Below, piece by piece: positions 1-11,758 of a stretch of DNA of 64,000 bases. The DNA comes from Phytophthora sp. 'mugwort' (lineage: Eukaryota; Oomycota; Peronosporomycetes; Peronosporales; Peronosporaceae): assembly GCA_033558025.1 (NCBI GenBank), contig JAUCEF010000013.1:1543001-1607000 (forward strand). The letters run 5' to 3'. Within the stretch, counting starts at the first letter, position 1; each line of letters opens with the position of its first letter. Position numbers and translations under genes: made by a program. The notes under the pieces were generated by a model. It was not told where the DNA came from, did not search any database, and saw only the letters and a list, made by a program, of their open reading frames with translations.

Positions 1-1384
1 CAAGGTTTGGCCATAATAACCCATCACACCCATTTTGTTGTGTAGTATAGGACAGTGCACTGCAGCCACGATGCGGAGCTTCCTACTAACAGCTTGGCGG
101 ATGGCTAACTGAGAAACAGAACTATTCATTGGTCCGGCGATCCTCTCTTTTCCTCAGTCCAAAAGGGATTGCATTTCAAGAGCGCGGATCGATAGAGGAG
201 GTCGTCCAATCAGCTGGAGTGACAGTATACCAAACAAAATGATGTCACCCTCGTATGTCATCTGTAGTACGTGGACCGGTTCCTGAACTTTTTCATTGAT
301 CAATTCTTGCTCGACAGTTGCCGTGTGAGATACTGCTAAGTTTGTGGTGCTCTGAAATACTCACGAATGCAGACTGGATGGATGACGTCTTCGATATACG
401 GGCCATCCTCGTGAATCAAGCGTTGCAGTGACCTCGGGGGTGCCCCACAGGTTCAACGGCAGTGGACTTGCAAAAACCTTTCTGCCCGGATCACGACGCG
501 GCATAATTGGGAATGCAAACGTACAACCTGATTTCTATAGAAAATGCCCTAATTTCTGACCCAATTCACAACCCGCCAAACCTGACTGAGATGGCGTTGA
601 GCACACGTATCAAATGTACGTATTTCGCTAGCAGAAGGTGCGCGGACTGCTGACGTCTTGAAGCCAGCTTCGCGAAATATTCCTGTGTACATGTCTTCCA
701 ATCCATGTATGGAGGCAACACTGGTGACTTTTGACCATGCAAGCTCGTGCATGAACTCGTATCGATCGAAGAACGAGAAGACAATCCCGGCGGCCAGTCT
801 CAAGTACATTAATGACGATTGTCGACAGCAAGATGGCCCTTGAGACAATGGAACTCCGGCACAAGGTCGACAGGAACGCGCTGGGAGAAAATTCTCGCCC
901 AGCTGATGTTTGAGCCGGACAAGATATTCCGCGATGCACCATCGGCAGCGATGGCGAGGAGTCGCCTATCGAGGCCGTTATCGATCAGCTCAAGCAGCCG
1001 ACCTGTCCAACCGCACCAGGTTTTCTCTAGTATCATTCGCCGGCTCAACGCTTCTTGACGATGTGTGCATGCAGTGGGGCTTTAACACGATCGCCAAGGT
1101 TATAAGAACCACGGTTGTCCCCGTTTACGCGAGGGCGGCGCGTATGGGCGAAGCGAGCAAGGGCGTCCTCCGCGATACCAAAGTGCTAGCGCTGGCTGGC
1201 GCAACTGGGACTCGGACGAAGTCTGCCCGACGGACCCGTTGAACGCAGCACCCAATTCGACAGACTCGTCCTCAAACTCCGTTGATTCACATTGAGACTT
1301 GCGAGACTCGGCGCGGGACTCAGAAGCTTGGACACGAGACCCATCAGACAGCGCAGGAGACTGCAAGTGAATCTGCGTATACTG
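1..1384. other. Unassigned, probably decayed repeat DNA
   Basis: No gene could be supported. Open frames on both strands are short, mutually overlapping and lack recognisable motifs. On the minus strand, about 433-480 resembles the stretch after the integrase zinc finger of the Gypsy element at 25.3 kb (the shared words include EPVGH), so part of this may be an old Gypsy scrap. Confidence 0.4.
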
Positions 1385-1625
1385 CAATCCTTGAGACTGA
1401 TCCAACCCCGCAAGCCGGTCTAGATACTCATCATATACAGCAGACTGGTGAGTAGACTCAACAGAATGGTGGTCGGACTCAATCGACTGTTGGCAGATTC
1501 AGTAGACTGGATGACGGATTCAGCAGACTGCTCGGGGATTTAGTGACTGGTTGACTCAGTAGACTGGTTGGCGGATTTAGTATACTGGTTTACGGACTCA
1601 CATGCCTGGTTACATAGGTTGACGA
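1385..1625. repeat. Degenerate tandem repeat, period about 21 nt
   Basis: The words 'cagtagactgg' and close variants ('cagcagactg', 'tagtgactgg', 'tagtatactgg') recur about every 20-22 nt, each followed by a spacer like 'ttgacggattt'. The clearest units are at 1500-1600 and they fade towards 1385. It is an imperfect minisatellite without a convincing coding frame. The array lies just upstream of the Copia remnant. Confidence 0.6.
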
Positions 1626-1967
1626 ACCCGTGCTGTGGTGGTGGGCACTGGGATGGGTGGGTAGAAATTGTAGCGGCTCCAGCCCTGTCTTCAGCTCTGA
1701 TAATGTCCCTTGATTCAAAACATGCTTGGTCTTCTCCAGGAAGTCTGCAATCTAGTGGAAGCTGGACGTCCCGATTCGGTGGCGAGGGTGCGAATATCGT
1801 TGGTGATGGCGCGCGCGAGTCTGAATGTTTCCGGCTGCGAAATCGTAGAGTCGATAGGAACCTCCGGCCTGAACGCAAATGTCTGCTTCATCGTCATCAT
1901 ATTCGATGGGCACGGAATCCATACCTTGAGCAAAGAGAATTGCCGCCCTGCGTGTCTCCATGAGTTC

Positions 1968-2362
1968 AAGATGGAGGATGGGGCGACAATGGCGAAGCAT
2001 CTGGACGCTTTTTTTTGACGGGCTCGTCGTCGGCATACAGAAGATGGGAGAGCCCGATGATGAAGTGCGGCAGCTCGTGGTGCTGCTGAGCAGCCTCCCC
2101 GTCGAGTACGAGCTGATCTCGTCTATCATCGAGAATGCGAATGACATCACGCTGAACGAGGTCAAGGAGAAGCTCCCGAAGGAGTACGAACGGTTGGAGA
2201 AGAAAGATATGGTCACGGAACGCGCATTCAAGAGAACGCCGGACGATTCAAGGGTGGCAAGGGCAACGGTCGCAAGTGAAACGGTCCGAAGAAGAATGCT
2301 GGTGGCTTCAAAGGCAAGTGCTTCAAGTGCAACCAACCCGGGCTCATGAAGCATCGTGACCT
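1968..2362 (+). pseudogene. Copia gag (UBN2-type) fragment with zinc-knuckle remnant
   Basis: The frame reading EDGATMAKHLDAFF changes at a run of T at about 2010 and continues as DGLVVGIQKMGEPDDEVRQL, then LLSSLPVEYELISSIIE. This is the helical gag region of Copia elements. A third frame at about 2310-2355 reads GKCFKCNQPGLMKHRD, a knuckle of the form C-x2-C-x4-H-like whose last Cys and spacing have decayed. At least two frameshifts break it. In an intact element this protein forms the particle and binds RNA. Confidence 0.75.
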
Positions 2363-2597
2363 CGATGCCAGCGACCACGCCTTCTTAATCGAGCAAATCG
2401 GAGCGGTGCGGTGTCATGTGGGCGGTCGCACCACTGTCAAACAATCACCCGTCGAGGCGTTCCGTATACACGGCTAAGATTGCATCGTCATCACCGTCAG
2501 CGTTTCGTATCGGACAGGCCCGCGCGGATTTCAAGAGGCTAACTGGGGTTGGACGAGGAACGTTACGCTCGCTCGATCTAGATCGAAGCGCATCAAG

Positions 2598-3269
2598 ATG
2601 GTGGAAGTTCTCCACATCGCGGGTCTCGACAGACGGCTGCCGTCGATGGGGAAGCTGGCAGAACATGGCCTGAACGTGGGGTTTCTGCGTTCCTCATGTA
2701 TCATTTGGGGCACCACTAGCGCGATCGCGCTGCGCAAGAAGGTCGGCAAGGCGTACATGTTGAACTGCGACCAGGAAGAAGCACGGTTCGTCCAGTACGC
2801 TGAGGCTGACACGCTCGCATGTGGCGCCCCAACAAGGACGAATTAGCCAAGACACAACGTGCCACGAAAGCTATTCCGGCCGTGGGGCGAACGTTCCAGA
2901 CTTTGTGTGGTGGATGCATGAAGGGAAGCAGACGGTGGCAGTGTTCTCGAACCGTTCAGATCTAAGACATCACGCGTTCTGGAGCTTGTCCATACGGATG
3001 TGATGGGACCGATGAGTACGCCATCGAAGGATGATGCCAAGTACATCCTGATGTTGTGGACGACTGTTCGCGATACGTGGTCGTTCTTCCTGAAGAAGCA
3101 AAATGAGGTGGCCGAGAAGCTGAACGAGTTCATGAGATTCTACGAGAAGCAATGGGGGGGACGCATTATGTGCCTCCGGTCGGACAACGGAACGCAGTTT
3201 GTAAACCAGGAGGTGGCAGAATCTGTACCATGGACGGTATCATGCACCAACGGACCCCGTACCGTATAG
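2598..3269 (+). pseudogene. Copia pre-integrase and integrase core fragments
   Basis: The stretch 2598-2846 reads like the GAG-pre-integrase region (GLDRRLPSMGKLAEHGLNV, then KVGKAYMLNCDQEEARFV). The stretch 3000-3269 has integrase core features: MGPMSTPSKDDAKYIL, and LRSDNGTQFVNQEV, which contains the second catalytic Asp of the DDE triad. The two parts lie in different frames. In a living element this enzyme inserts the cDNA into the genome; here it is broken. Confidence 0.8.
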
Positions 3270-4133
3270 CCCTCATCAAAACGGAGTGGCAGAACGGATG
3301 AAACGTACCGACATATAAAAGCAAGGATTATGCTACAATACAAGAGGGTTCCAACGGAATGGTGGGCTGGAGCGGTGAGTACATCGGTGTACCTCATTAC
3401 CGTTCCACGAACGCGTAGCACCCAACGGTGCCTCAGTATGAGCTGGTTTTTAAGGCAAAGTCTGCGCTGGATCACCTACGCGTCGGTCGCATGGGTACGC
3501 TCACATTGAATAGGCGAAGAGGACGAAGCTGGAATCAAAGCGCTTCAGGTGCATGCTCCTCGAATACGCCGAGAACCGCAAGGGGTACCGCGTGTTTGAC
3601 TTCGACAATTGCAAGGTCAAGGTGACACGCTGTGTGAAACTGGACGAGCGTGGGGTGGACGGGCGGCCGGCTGAGAATGGAACGGGTATCCATGTGGCAA
3701 GGACGCTGATGATACAGGTACGCTTGCACCGGCGGAACTTCAACCCGCGGATGAAGAGCCTATGGAAGGTGTCGAGAACGACGCACCGGACGTGAACATG
3801 GAAAGCGCGCAACCAGAGCAGGAGAGTGAACCACTCTGCTAATGCCGGAAGAGCAGCCGGCTCCTATCAGACTCGAGTTGGGATCGTACTGTGCATGGCC
3901 GACCGTGTTCGAGGACGATCGAGTGGTGTTCCATCCCCCGAGGGACCGTTCGAGACATGCCCGTGTTCCTTCCTAATGATGGAACGGATGATGAGGAAGA
4001 ACGGATGCCGGAAGGAAGTGATGGACCACCCTCTCCGAAGCGTGCCAGGATCGATGAGGATGCTCTTATCGCAGAAGCTGTTCTCTCATATGGTGCAAGC
4101 TTTGGTGACAGTGGACATACCGACGACGCATGC

Positions 4134-4815
4134 TCAGGATATGACTAGTGACGACGCTGCGCAATGGCGCGAAGCCATGAATGCTGAGCTGCTCTCATAC
4201 GAGAGGAATGGTACCTGGACATTAGTTCCACGAGGAACGGCCAACCGTACCATTGGGTGCAGATGGATCTTTGCCAAGAAGCGTGACCAGCACGGTCGCG
4301 TGGTAGCTACAAGCACGGTTAGTGGCGAGAGAGTTCAAGCAGAAATATGGAGTAGACTCCTTCGAAACGTACTCTCTGGTGGCCAACATGAACTCGATCC
4401 GAGTTGTCCTCTCGGTCTGCGCTGCATATGAGTACATCATAGAACAGTTGGACGCTGACACAGCATTCCTCAACAGCGAGTTGAAGGACCGTGTCTACAT
4501 GTAGGTAGGTACCTTTTGGCATCGAGAATGCTCAGGACTATGAGTGTCAGCTGAACAAGGCCATTTACGGACTAAAGCAAGCTGCAAGTGCCTGGAACAA
4601 GATCATCCATCCATCAGGTGTTCCTCGGGACCGACTTCAAGAGCTGTGGTGCGGATCAGTGTGTCTACGTCAAGCGTTCCAAGAACGGTTTTATCTACGT
4701 ATGTCTCTACGTCGACGACATGATCATTGCGGCGAAGGCGAGCACTGAGATCGGTGACGTGCACGACGAGCTCAAGAACGTTTTCAAGATGAAGGAGCTT
4801 GGACGGCGAAATTAA
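4134..4815 (+). pseudogene. Copia reverse transcriptase fragments
   Basis: Three frames carry successive parts of RVT_2. The N-terminal part is DAAQWREAMNAELLSYERNG and GCRWIFAKKRD (4145-4290). The middle is FKQKYGVDSFETYS and QLDADTAFLNSELKD (4330-4495). The palm has the catalytic Y-V-D-D box in LYVDDMIIAA at about 4707-4735. Catalytic residues are present, but frameshifts near 4320 and 4505 and loss of sequence near 4600 prevent a complete product. Confidence 0.85.
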
Positions 4816-5049
4816 TCGTGTGTATGGAGAACGATCATGATAGGGCAGCTGGAGCGCTCATGATGAAGCAGCCACGATACATTGATGATGTGGTGGAACG
4901 GTTTGGGCAGGAAAATGCTAAACCGGTGGACAAAACCGTGTGCGGCTGGTCTGAAGTTGACGGAGACACAGTCGCCAGGAACGAATGAAGGACGGAACGC
5001 GATGCGGTCGAGCCCGTCCCTTCCCTGATCGATTGCCTGCTTACATCAC

Positions 5050-5610
5050 GACATGTACTCACCCGGACATCGTATTCGTGGTTACGCAACTTTCACGGTT
5101 CCTGGAGAACCCCAAGAGCAGCATTGGAACGGTGCAGTGCGTGTGTTACGCTACCTCAAGTCGACTCGCCAGCATGGGGCCATCTATCAAGGCGGTACGG
5201 GTAGTGTCACGGCCAAGGTGTACTCGGACGCTGCCTGGGGTATCGACCTCGATGACAGGCGTTCCGTCTCGGGTGTCATTGTGATGATCGGGAACGCTCC
5301 GGTGGTGTACAAGTCGAAGATTCAGCGAACGGTTGCTCTCAGCTCTGCTGAAGCTGAGTACATGGCTTGAGCCTGTGCGTTCAAGAAGTGCTGTGGACGC
5401 ATGCAATGTTAGCGGATATGGGAACCGAGACAAGGAACGCTACGCCATTCTGGGAAAACAACCAGGGCGCGATCGCTCGGGCGCAGAACACTGGCTACCA
5501 CGCTCGGACCAAGCACGTGGACAATCGCCACAACGTCTTCAGAGAGAACGTTGAGCGCGGAACGCTTACGGTCGAGTACGCTCACAACAACCTACCAAGG
5601 CGCTTGGCAC
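5050..5610 (+). pseudogene. Copia RNase H C-terminal region
   Basis: The first frame reads VRVLRYLKSTRQHGAIY, YSDAAWGIDLDDRRSVSG and VALSSAEAEYMA. The next frame continues QEVLWTHAMLADMG, ENNQGAIARAQNTGYHARTK and HVDNRHNVFRENVE. These are the standard landmarks of Copia RNase H, including the conserved Asp/Glu/Asp positions. A stop at 5368-5370 and a frame change separate the halves. Confidence 0.85.
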
Positions 5611-5835
5611 CAGGACGCTTAAATCCTGCGCGACGGGAACGGCATCATGGCCAAGGCCATCGTGCCTTACCGGTGAGTGGGAGTGTTGAAGTACACCGCT
5701 CTTGCACGGTTCACTTGCGTATGTGGACCGCGGGCACGGTACATCCCGAACCGCTCCCTGATTGGTTGAAACCATGTTGGTGGTTCAGAGGGGAACTGGT
5801 GTTTACACAATCGCACCCAACAGGACAATAGGGAG

Positions 5836-6464
5836 TAGATAATAAGGGGACAGATTTAAGCATTTTAATCTACTCACTTCGGCATTTGCCTCATACGACT
5901 TAAGCTTCACCTTAACAGAGTTGAAGTGAATCCACGGGATAAGCTGGCTTTATCAAAACCTGAATATAGCTATCGCCAACCCCTGCTCTTGCTGCCAACC
6001 AATCGCACTAGCCTCGGCAGCTTTCTTTTATCGGACTTCCGACTCCGCCACGGGCGGTGCGTTGGCATCCGCTTTGTCGGGCGCTCAGGCCACACTTAAG
6101 GATGTCTCCAATAGCGTAGACGATGCTGGCAGAGCACACGTCCGGAGACGACTTCATCAAGCATCGGTGCGGCTGATTCTGCTGCTCTGCACTGTACGTG
6201 AAGTGTGAGTTGGCCTGCAAGATATGCACAGCTGGCCATGCAATTATCGATCGCCAAATGGCATGCACAAGTCAGGCGTGTACACAGGAAGAAGATACTC
6301 GAACAGGTGCATAGTGTCCTATACTAAGACTTGGGAGTGCATATCGGGGTCGGCGCGGCGTGTCTACACCAACAATCATAACATTTCTGCGACGTGGAAT
6401 GCAGCGGAATTCATCGCGTACCCAAAACGGCTGAAGTAAAAGAGTACGTAACTAGAATGGACTC
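5836..6464. other. Unassigned spacer
   Basis: This spacer lies between the Copia and MULE remnants. It has short open frames on both strands and no domain I can name. I saw no tRNA, LTR or clear repeat. Confidence 0.4.
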
Positions 6465-7000
6465 GTGTGGAATGCTACTTGGAGTGGTCTTCGCCGTGCA
6501 CCTGATGTTCCACCTCCTCTACTACGACTGCCTTCGCCCCAGAAAATTGCTGACTGTGTAAAACGTCTCCGGAAAAAGAACCTCTCGCGCAATACGCGAC
6601 AAGCTGTACAGGCATTGATATCGGAGTACCTTTACTATGGTGGAATTGACGCTACAAAAGCCTTTATATTTGGACCGGAAAGCGACGATGATGATGGATA
6701 TTTATGTGTAGGAAAAGGGAACGATGCCGACCCATTCGTTGTGGGTGTGAATACGCAAAGACTATTTACAAAAGTGAACCAGCAGTGGAGCGATGACCTT
6801 TCAGACTTGTTCATACCGGTGCGACTTTTAAGCTTAGCGATCTGGATACCCCGTGATTACTTGTGGATCTACAGATCGTGAACGGACCTACCATCTCGTT
6901 GCTGTTTTTATAGTAAGTGCAAGAGCCCACTGTGAGTACGAGCTGGCTTTTGGAAACTTATCAAAACTTTATTGGCGTTTTGTTTTCTTTCTGAGATCGA
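6465..7000 (+). pseudogene. MULE (Mutator-like) transposase fragment
   Basis: The frame from 6540 reads QKIADCVKRLRKKN, an acidic DDDDG stretch, then DADPFVVGVNTQRLF. Read across frames, the region after 6805 gives HTGATFKLSDLDTP and then DRERTYHLVAVFIVSARAH. That order (PF-GV-T-L, H-DAT-K, HLVA-FIVS) is typical of the DDE core of oomycete MULE/SWIM transposases. The first catalytic Asp position in the usual 'DAT' reads GAT here, which suggests it is lost. At least two frameshifts; no terminal repeats found. Confidence 0.6.
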
Positions 7001-7044
7001 TTCGAATGGATGCTATCATAGGCGACGTGAGGTTGCTTAGCTAA

Positions 7045-8448
7045 ATCCAATTAGAGGCGGGGCTGTGTTTACCGAAAGCAAATATTTGCCGAGCTTTTTT
7101 CATGTCCTCTACAACATGCACACGTCAACTAGACATCTTAAAACAAGACCTGGAGTGGCCGTATTTGTTGGGATTATGGATTTGCGTTTCACAACCAACT
7201 ATACTGACTATTGTACGACCAAAATTCGTGTCCTTCATAGTGGAGATTGGAGCCGTGTCTTTAACGGTTTGCTGATTACTATGAAGAGCAGTGGATTATA
7301 AGTCGCTTCTGGAGGTGGCAGATCTATCACTCGCCATCAAGCTATGGTACGACAAACAATCATTGTGGAGTTTTTAATGCTAGCGTGAAACGACACGTCT
7401 TACGCAAGCCATTCGAAATGTGCGTGCTCTTACGAACTGATTACACTAGCTGAAAATGTGGGCTGTCACGTACCCTCGCCGGCGGCTTCTATTGCAGCCC
7501 CCAAGCCGGACGTCGCGTGACATGCTACGTCATTTTCCTCCTCCGAATCGCTGAGAATCAAAACTTCTGCATTATCGGCGCTACCAGTCAACGGTGCATT
7601 CGCCAATGTTCTCTGTCTTTCCGCCGCGCTGACGTCACCAGCATGCCACCTAATTACGATAAACCTGCCAAGACCACAGTAAATGTCTCATCACCAAGGT
7701 CGGCTCCCGTGTCTTTAAGACGCCGAAACGGAACAAGGCGTTGCCAAGTAATGGGGAAAGACTAAAAAGCACAAATAGTAATAGACAGGTTTCTGTTCGG
7801 GATAACAGAGCGTAAAACGTACAGTTGGAGGAACTTGGCCCCTGACAGTCACCGTAAAATATGATTTTTGTCACACCGGTTTTCAGCTTCATATACTAGT
7901 ATTGGTCCCGATATTATTATTGTCTCCGTTCGCATAGCCCATATTACTACGTGCGCATTTGCCTTGCCGTACAATATGGTACCGTATTAAAGAACTTTCG
8001 AAAAGGCTTGAGCTTCAGGTTCAGTTATAGAAAATGGCTATATATGCAATCTGAAAGCGCATCTGAATCGACATTTTCCGGCGACTGGTAGTATGAGATT
8101 AGGATACGGTAAGGAAAACGAAACGAACGCAACGCAGGGGCCATGATTTCCGATGCAGAGAGTAAGCCTCCATTTCTCACCAGGCTCCGAAGCAAGCTAT
8201 GCCCTCGGGCGCAAAGAAGGCGATTTGACAGAAATTCACCGCCATTGATGAGTTGTGATGCTGCGAGCTGTTAACGCCTTTTGACCGTGGCGAGCTCCTC
8301 CGGGGGCGGCTAACGGAATCATGAAATATTTGAAGATATCGCAGTCCACTGTGGCGGAGGCCAGAGTTTGGACTGGACAAGCCCGGCTTGGCTCTCAGGA
8401 CTCGCTTCTCGACTTTGGTGGCAATCTTTAAGCGGGATCAGCACCAAT
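7045..8448. other. Unassigned, no supported gene
   Basis: About 1.4 kb with only short, unrelated open frames on both strands. I see no conserved motif, RNA gene or clear repeat. Confidence 0.4.
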
Positions 8449-8865
8449 CTATGCGCAGATCGGGCTCCGTTGAGCAGTTTCAAGAACGCGATAGGCTTCT
8501 GCTAAAATCATTGCGCAGACCAACGACTGGGAGGAAAAGGTGGTTGCTGAAAACAAAATAAGGACGTACAAGCAGCAAGCAATTGAGAGATCGGGTGAAT
8601 TGATGCGGCGTCTCACAGTGAATGAAAACATCGAAGTTTCGGGGGGGGGATACGGAGACATCGGCGGGACGGATAGCGCAGGGTCAGAAGCTCAATCAGG
8701 TCGAAAGTGACCGGAGGTGCTCAAAAAGGAAAAGTCACCAAGCAGAAGCGATTGTCTGTGATTACGGAGACTCTTACGCAGAGTTTGCAGACCGCCGGTG
8801 ATGAAGACAACGGCAAGTATGCATAAAAAGCCCAGCGTCTAGCCTTTGAAGAAGATCAAGCAAAT

Positions 8866-9054
8866 ATGAAGCGCCAGCACGAAGCAGGAGAAGCAGAACG
8901 GCGCCGTCAGCACGAGATTGAACTTGAAAATCGACGTTTGAAAGCGGAAGAAGAGAGAGACGAAGCGAAATGTTTGATTTTATTCGAGCCTAGAAAACAG
9001 CAAGTCAAAGACGTAAAGCAACTTAGTAAAACTCTATGGACTTGCTGCATTTAG
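8866..9054 (+). pseudogene. Coiled-coil tail of a transposon-associated DNA-binding protein
   Basis: The frame reads QHEAGEAERRRQHEIELE and NRRLKAEEERDEAK, a highly charged helix with no other domain. In oomycetes such tails follow Myb/SANT-like proteins encoded by Harbinger elements. The sequence upstream (8450-8860) has lost its frame. It converges on a Harbinger transposase fragment on the other strand, which supports this reading, but the family is inferred. Confidence 0.4.
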
Positions 9055-9372
9055 GTATGCATCGAGGAAGGAGGAGATAAGCCGGAAAACATTGAGATCT
9101 GATTGCCTAAAGGTTGCATACAAGTGTGACAGTTTGTCAGCAATACGCCCACAAATAAGAGGTTGTCGCAGCAGTCTGGCGCACACGATTCTTTTTGTCC
9201 CAATTGGGAAACTCCACAGAGTTTTCACTCGACCAAAACCCCACTCTACGCTTTCTCTAACGCTGTTCGTGTCGCAATTGGATGCGGTCGCTGCGGCCGA
9301 TGTGTCAATAGACGGGCAGCAAATATACTTGCTGCAACCATAAAGAGAATCGCCGAAATTAGTTGTCCGCAA
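9034..9372 (-). pseudogene. PIF/Harbinger transposase (DDE_Tnp_4) C-terminal fragment
   Basis: The minus strand reads FGDSLYGCSKYICCP, then NSVRESVEWGFGRVKTLWSF, then QPLICGRIADKLSHLYAT. This matches the C-terminal part of Harbinger transposases: the Asp of the 'GD-Y' motif, the N-x2-R-x2-V-E-x2-F-G motif with the last catalytic Glu, and the following helix. The N-terminal catalytic part is missing. In an intact element this enzyme excises and inserts the DNA. Confidence 0.7.
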
Positions 9373-9637
9373 AATATTCGACCCTGATCGTTTTCCATGA
9401 GGTCGATAACTCCGCTGCGGTTAAGCATCGTTGAATCGTGGCGTTTTCCTTATGTAGTTTGTATTTGAATTTATTAAATAATTTGATGTGATTCCCAAAA
9501 TGATTGCAATAGAATGTGAAACGAAAGTTATTGACTCAAATCGGTGTGTGCTTAGGCTAATTGGGCAAGCAGGGACATCAAACTAGGGATAGGTGAGTGA
9601 TGGGAACAGTATATCCCCGCACGCGAATCGGTCCACG

Positions 9638-11209
9638 ATGAATATGGAGACGGCTACGACGCTGCTGATCCTCGTGTTTGTGGTCTGCGGTGTATTCTAT
9701 GACTTCGAACTGAGCCCAGAGGGGCGTGTGCTGCATTCGCGCAGCTATCGGTAGGGTAGGACAGAGCATTCCAGAGTGTATACAGCCTCCGTTGGTTGAC
9801 GTTCTGTGCGTGCTGCCTCGACGATAAGATGGCGTCGACTAGAAAACTGGTTTCCCATGGGTATCGCCTATGCTGCCTTCTACATGGCGCGATACAACGT
9901 GCAGCCGGCAATGTCTCGCCCGTCCGTGGCAAACTCGGTTTCTCCTCCGCGTACATGGGCTGGTAAATTGCGTGTCGTTTGTTTCAGCTTGATCTGGGTC
10001 AGCAATAGTGATCCATGCGTTCACATGACCCGCTATTCGTGTTGCGCCAGGGTTCTGTCGGCCGGCTCTTGGGCGTATGCAGTTAGTTAGTGGGCCCTTT
10101 ACAGGGCAGATAACCGACCGAACTGGAGGCAAAAACGGTATGATTGTGCGCGTGCTTGGGGGCGGCACTATGCGACCTCTCGCTCGGTGTGCTCTTCCTC
10201 TGTCAAGTGCCGTTTCTCTTGAAACAAGCACCGTTCATTGTGATCTACGCTGCGAATGTACTGGTGCAAGGGTTTGGCACGAGTGCCGTCGTGAAGATCA
10301 ATGCTGCGTGGTATTCAGCGAGTGAGCGCGGGATTTTCGCCGGTACCTTCAATATTATGCTCCCGAGCGGCTACTACTTATCGCTGGGACGGGGGGTAGG
10401 ATCATTAAATCGCTTAGCTGGGCATATGTGTTTGCGATCCCGGGCAACTGCGCTGTTTGTAATGGCGTTCGTCATTTCGTGCTTTGTCAAGGGTTCACCA
10501 GCAGAAACGCACAATTATTCGGATGAGGTGCTGCCGACCACGTCGACATTGAACAATAATCACGGGATACCGTTGTCGGATGACGAAGAGAATCGTTTTT
10601 GCCTCACGCCCAAGCAACAGATGCAGCAACTCATGCGGAACTTCACGTTTCTCGGATATCTCGGCGCTGTCTTTTTCTTCTGCTGGACGCGCGACAGATT
10701 TCTCAACTGGTTCTTCTCGTTCTTTGATGCAGTTCGAGAATTCCCACTTACGTCAAGCAACACGGCCATTGTTGGTGGTGTTTGGACTTTAAGCGGCTTT
10801 GTCGGAGGCATTTTTTTTTGGCTAGTTGAGCGACGAAATCTTCCACTCCGACCGCATCCTGCCGATCTTTATTTTTTCATTGCTACAAGCTATCGTCCTC
10901 GGCATTCTCTATGTCGTGAGCGCTACTAGCCGTATGGAAATTTTAGGAAGTCTAGTCTTCCTCTCGAGCGTATTCTTGTTAGGCAATTACACGTTGCTGA
11001 GTTATACGGTGCCATCCGATCTACCACAAGATATTGCTGCGGGTGCTGCAGGTGGGATGACGGCTGTAGACTACTTTTCCCCTGGACTCTCGGGTGTATT
11101 TATGGGGAATGTCACCGGAAACGGAGACTATGGCGTCTGGATTTTCTCCTTGATGGTGGCATCAGTGTTAGCAGGCATTTTCACTCGTATTTCTCAGACG
11201 AGGGTATGA
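9638..11209 (+). pseudogene. Broken copy of the OPA-type MFS transporter
   Basis: This is a paralogue of the intact gene 2 kb downstream, sharing its three-part structure. The first exon (9638-about 9753) encodes LLILVFVVCGVFYDFELSPEG. The second (about 9829-9961) gives WFPMGIAYAAFYMARYNV and then loses frame. The third gives ANVLVQGFGTSAVVKINAAW and, in yet another frame, NYTLLSYTVPSDLPQDIAAG. Breaks include a frameshift in exon 2, stops around 10,082-10,092, and further shifts near 10,400 and 10,830. Splice positions are kept. Protein-level similarity remains high, so the loss looks fairly recent. Confidence 0.85.
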
Positions 11210-11758
11210 TGATGACAAAGGAGCAAACGGCGGGCACTCCGTCGCCAGGAAAGTTTAACGAGATGACTCCGCTATCACTCGCTAGCTTAAACAGTCGTCG
11301 CGCCTCCATCGTTCGGCTCAACAGGGACTTTGCTTTGTCACCTATGCTTTGCGTCGCTAGGCTCCGCTATTTGAACCAGATGAAGTAGCATTTGCTTACA
11401 CTATGGATGGAATAAGTTACACTATTCGTTGGGAAATACCTGTCCTCCAGTTTACTAGAAGAAATTATATCACAGGGCGTTTGCAATAATTGTACGGAGG
11501 TCAGACGCCTGAGATACACTTTCTTCAACTTGAAGCTTGCAAAACTAAAAATAAAGTTACCGGTATATTGCCATCGCGTTTGCGGGTACATGTCAATATG
11601 CCCGGGAATGCGGGGTTCCGAATTCTAAGAATGAAACTGAAAATAGGAGATGTGTGGTCAATGTGCCGCGGCTCGGACCTTTGCATCAACCAACATTTTA
11701 GTGCACATGAATGCTCAGTCTCAAACTAAGCTTGCGCTCAACCAGTTTAGCTAAGCAA

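Larger units (their letters stand above)
1946..5835 (+). mobile_element. Decayed Ty1/Copia retrotransposon
   Basis: Domains appear in Copia order on the plus strand: gag with a zinc-knuckle remnant, GAG-pre-integrase, integrase core, reverse transcriptase, RNase H. They are spread over several frames with many stops and frameshifts, so no complete polyprotein remains. Integrase lying before reverse transcriptase separates it from the Gypsy elements elsewhere in the window. I found no LTR pair at either end, so the outer limits are those of recognisable coding sequence. The element is dead. Confidence 0.85.
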
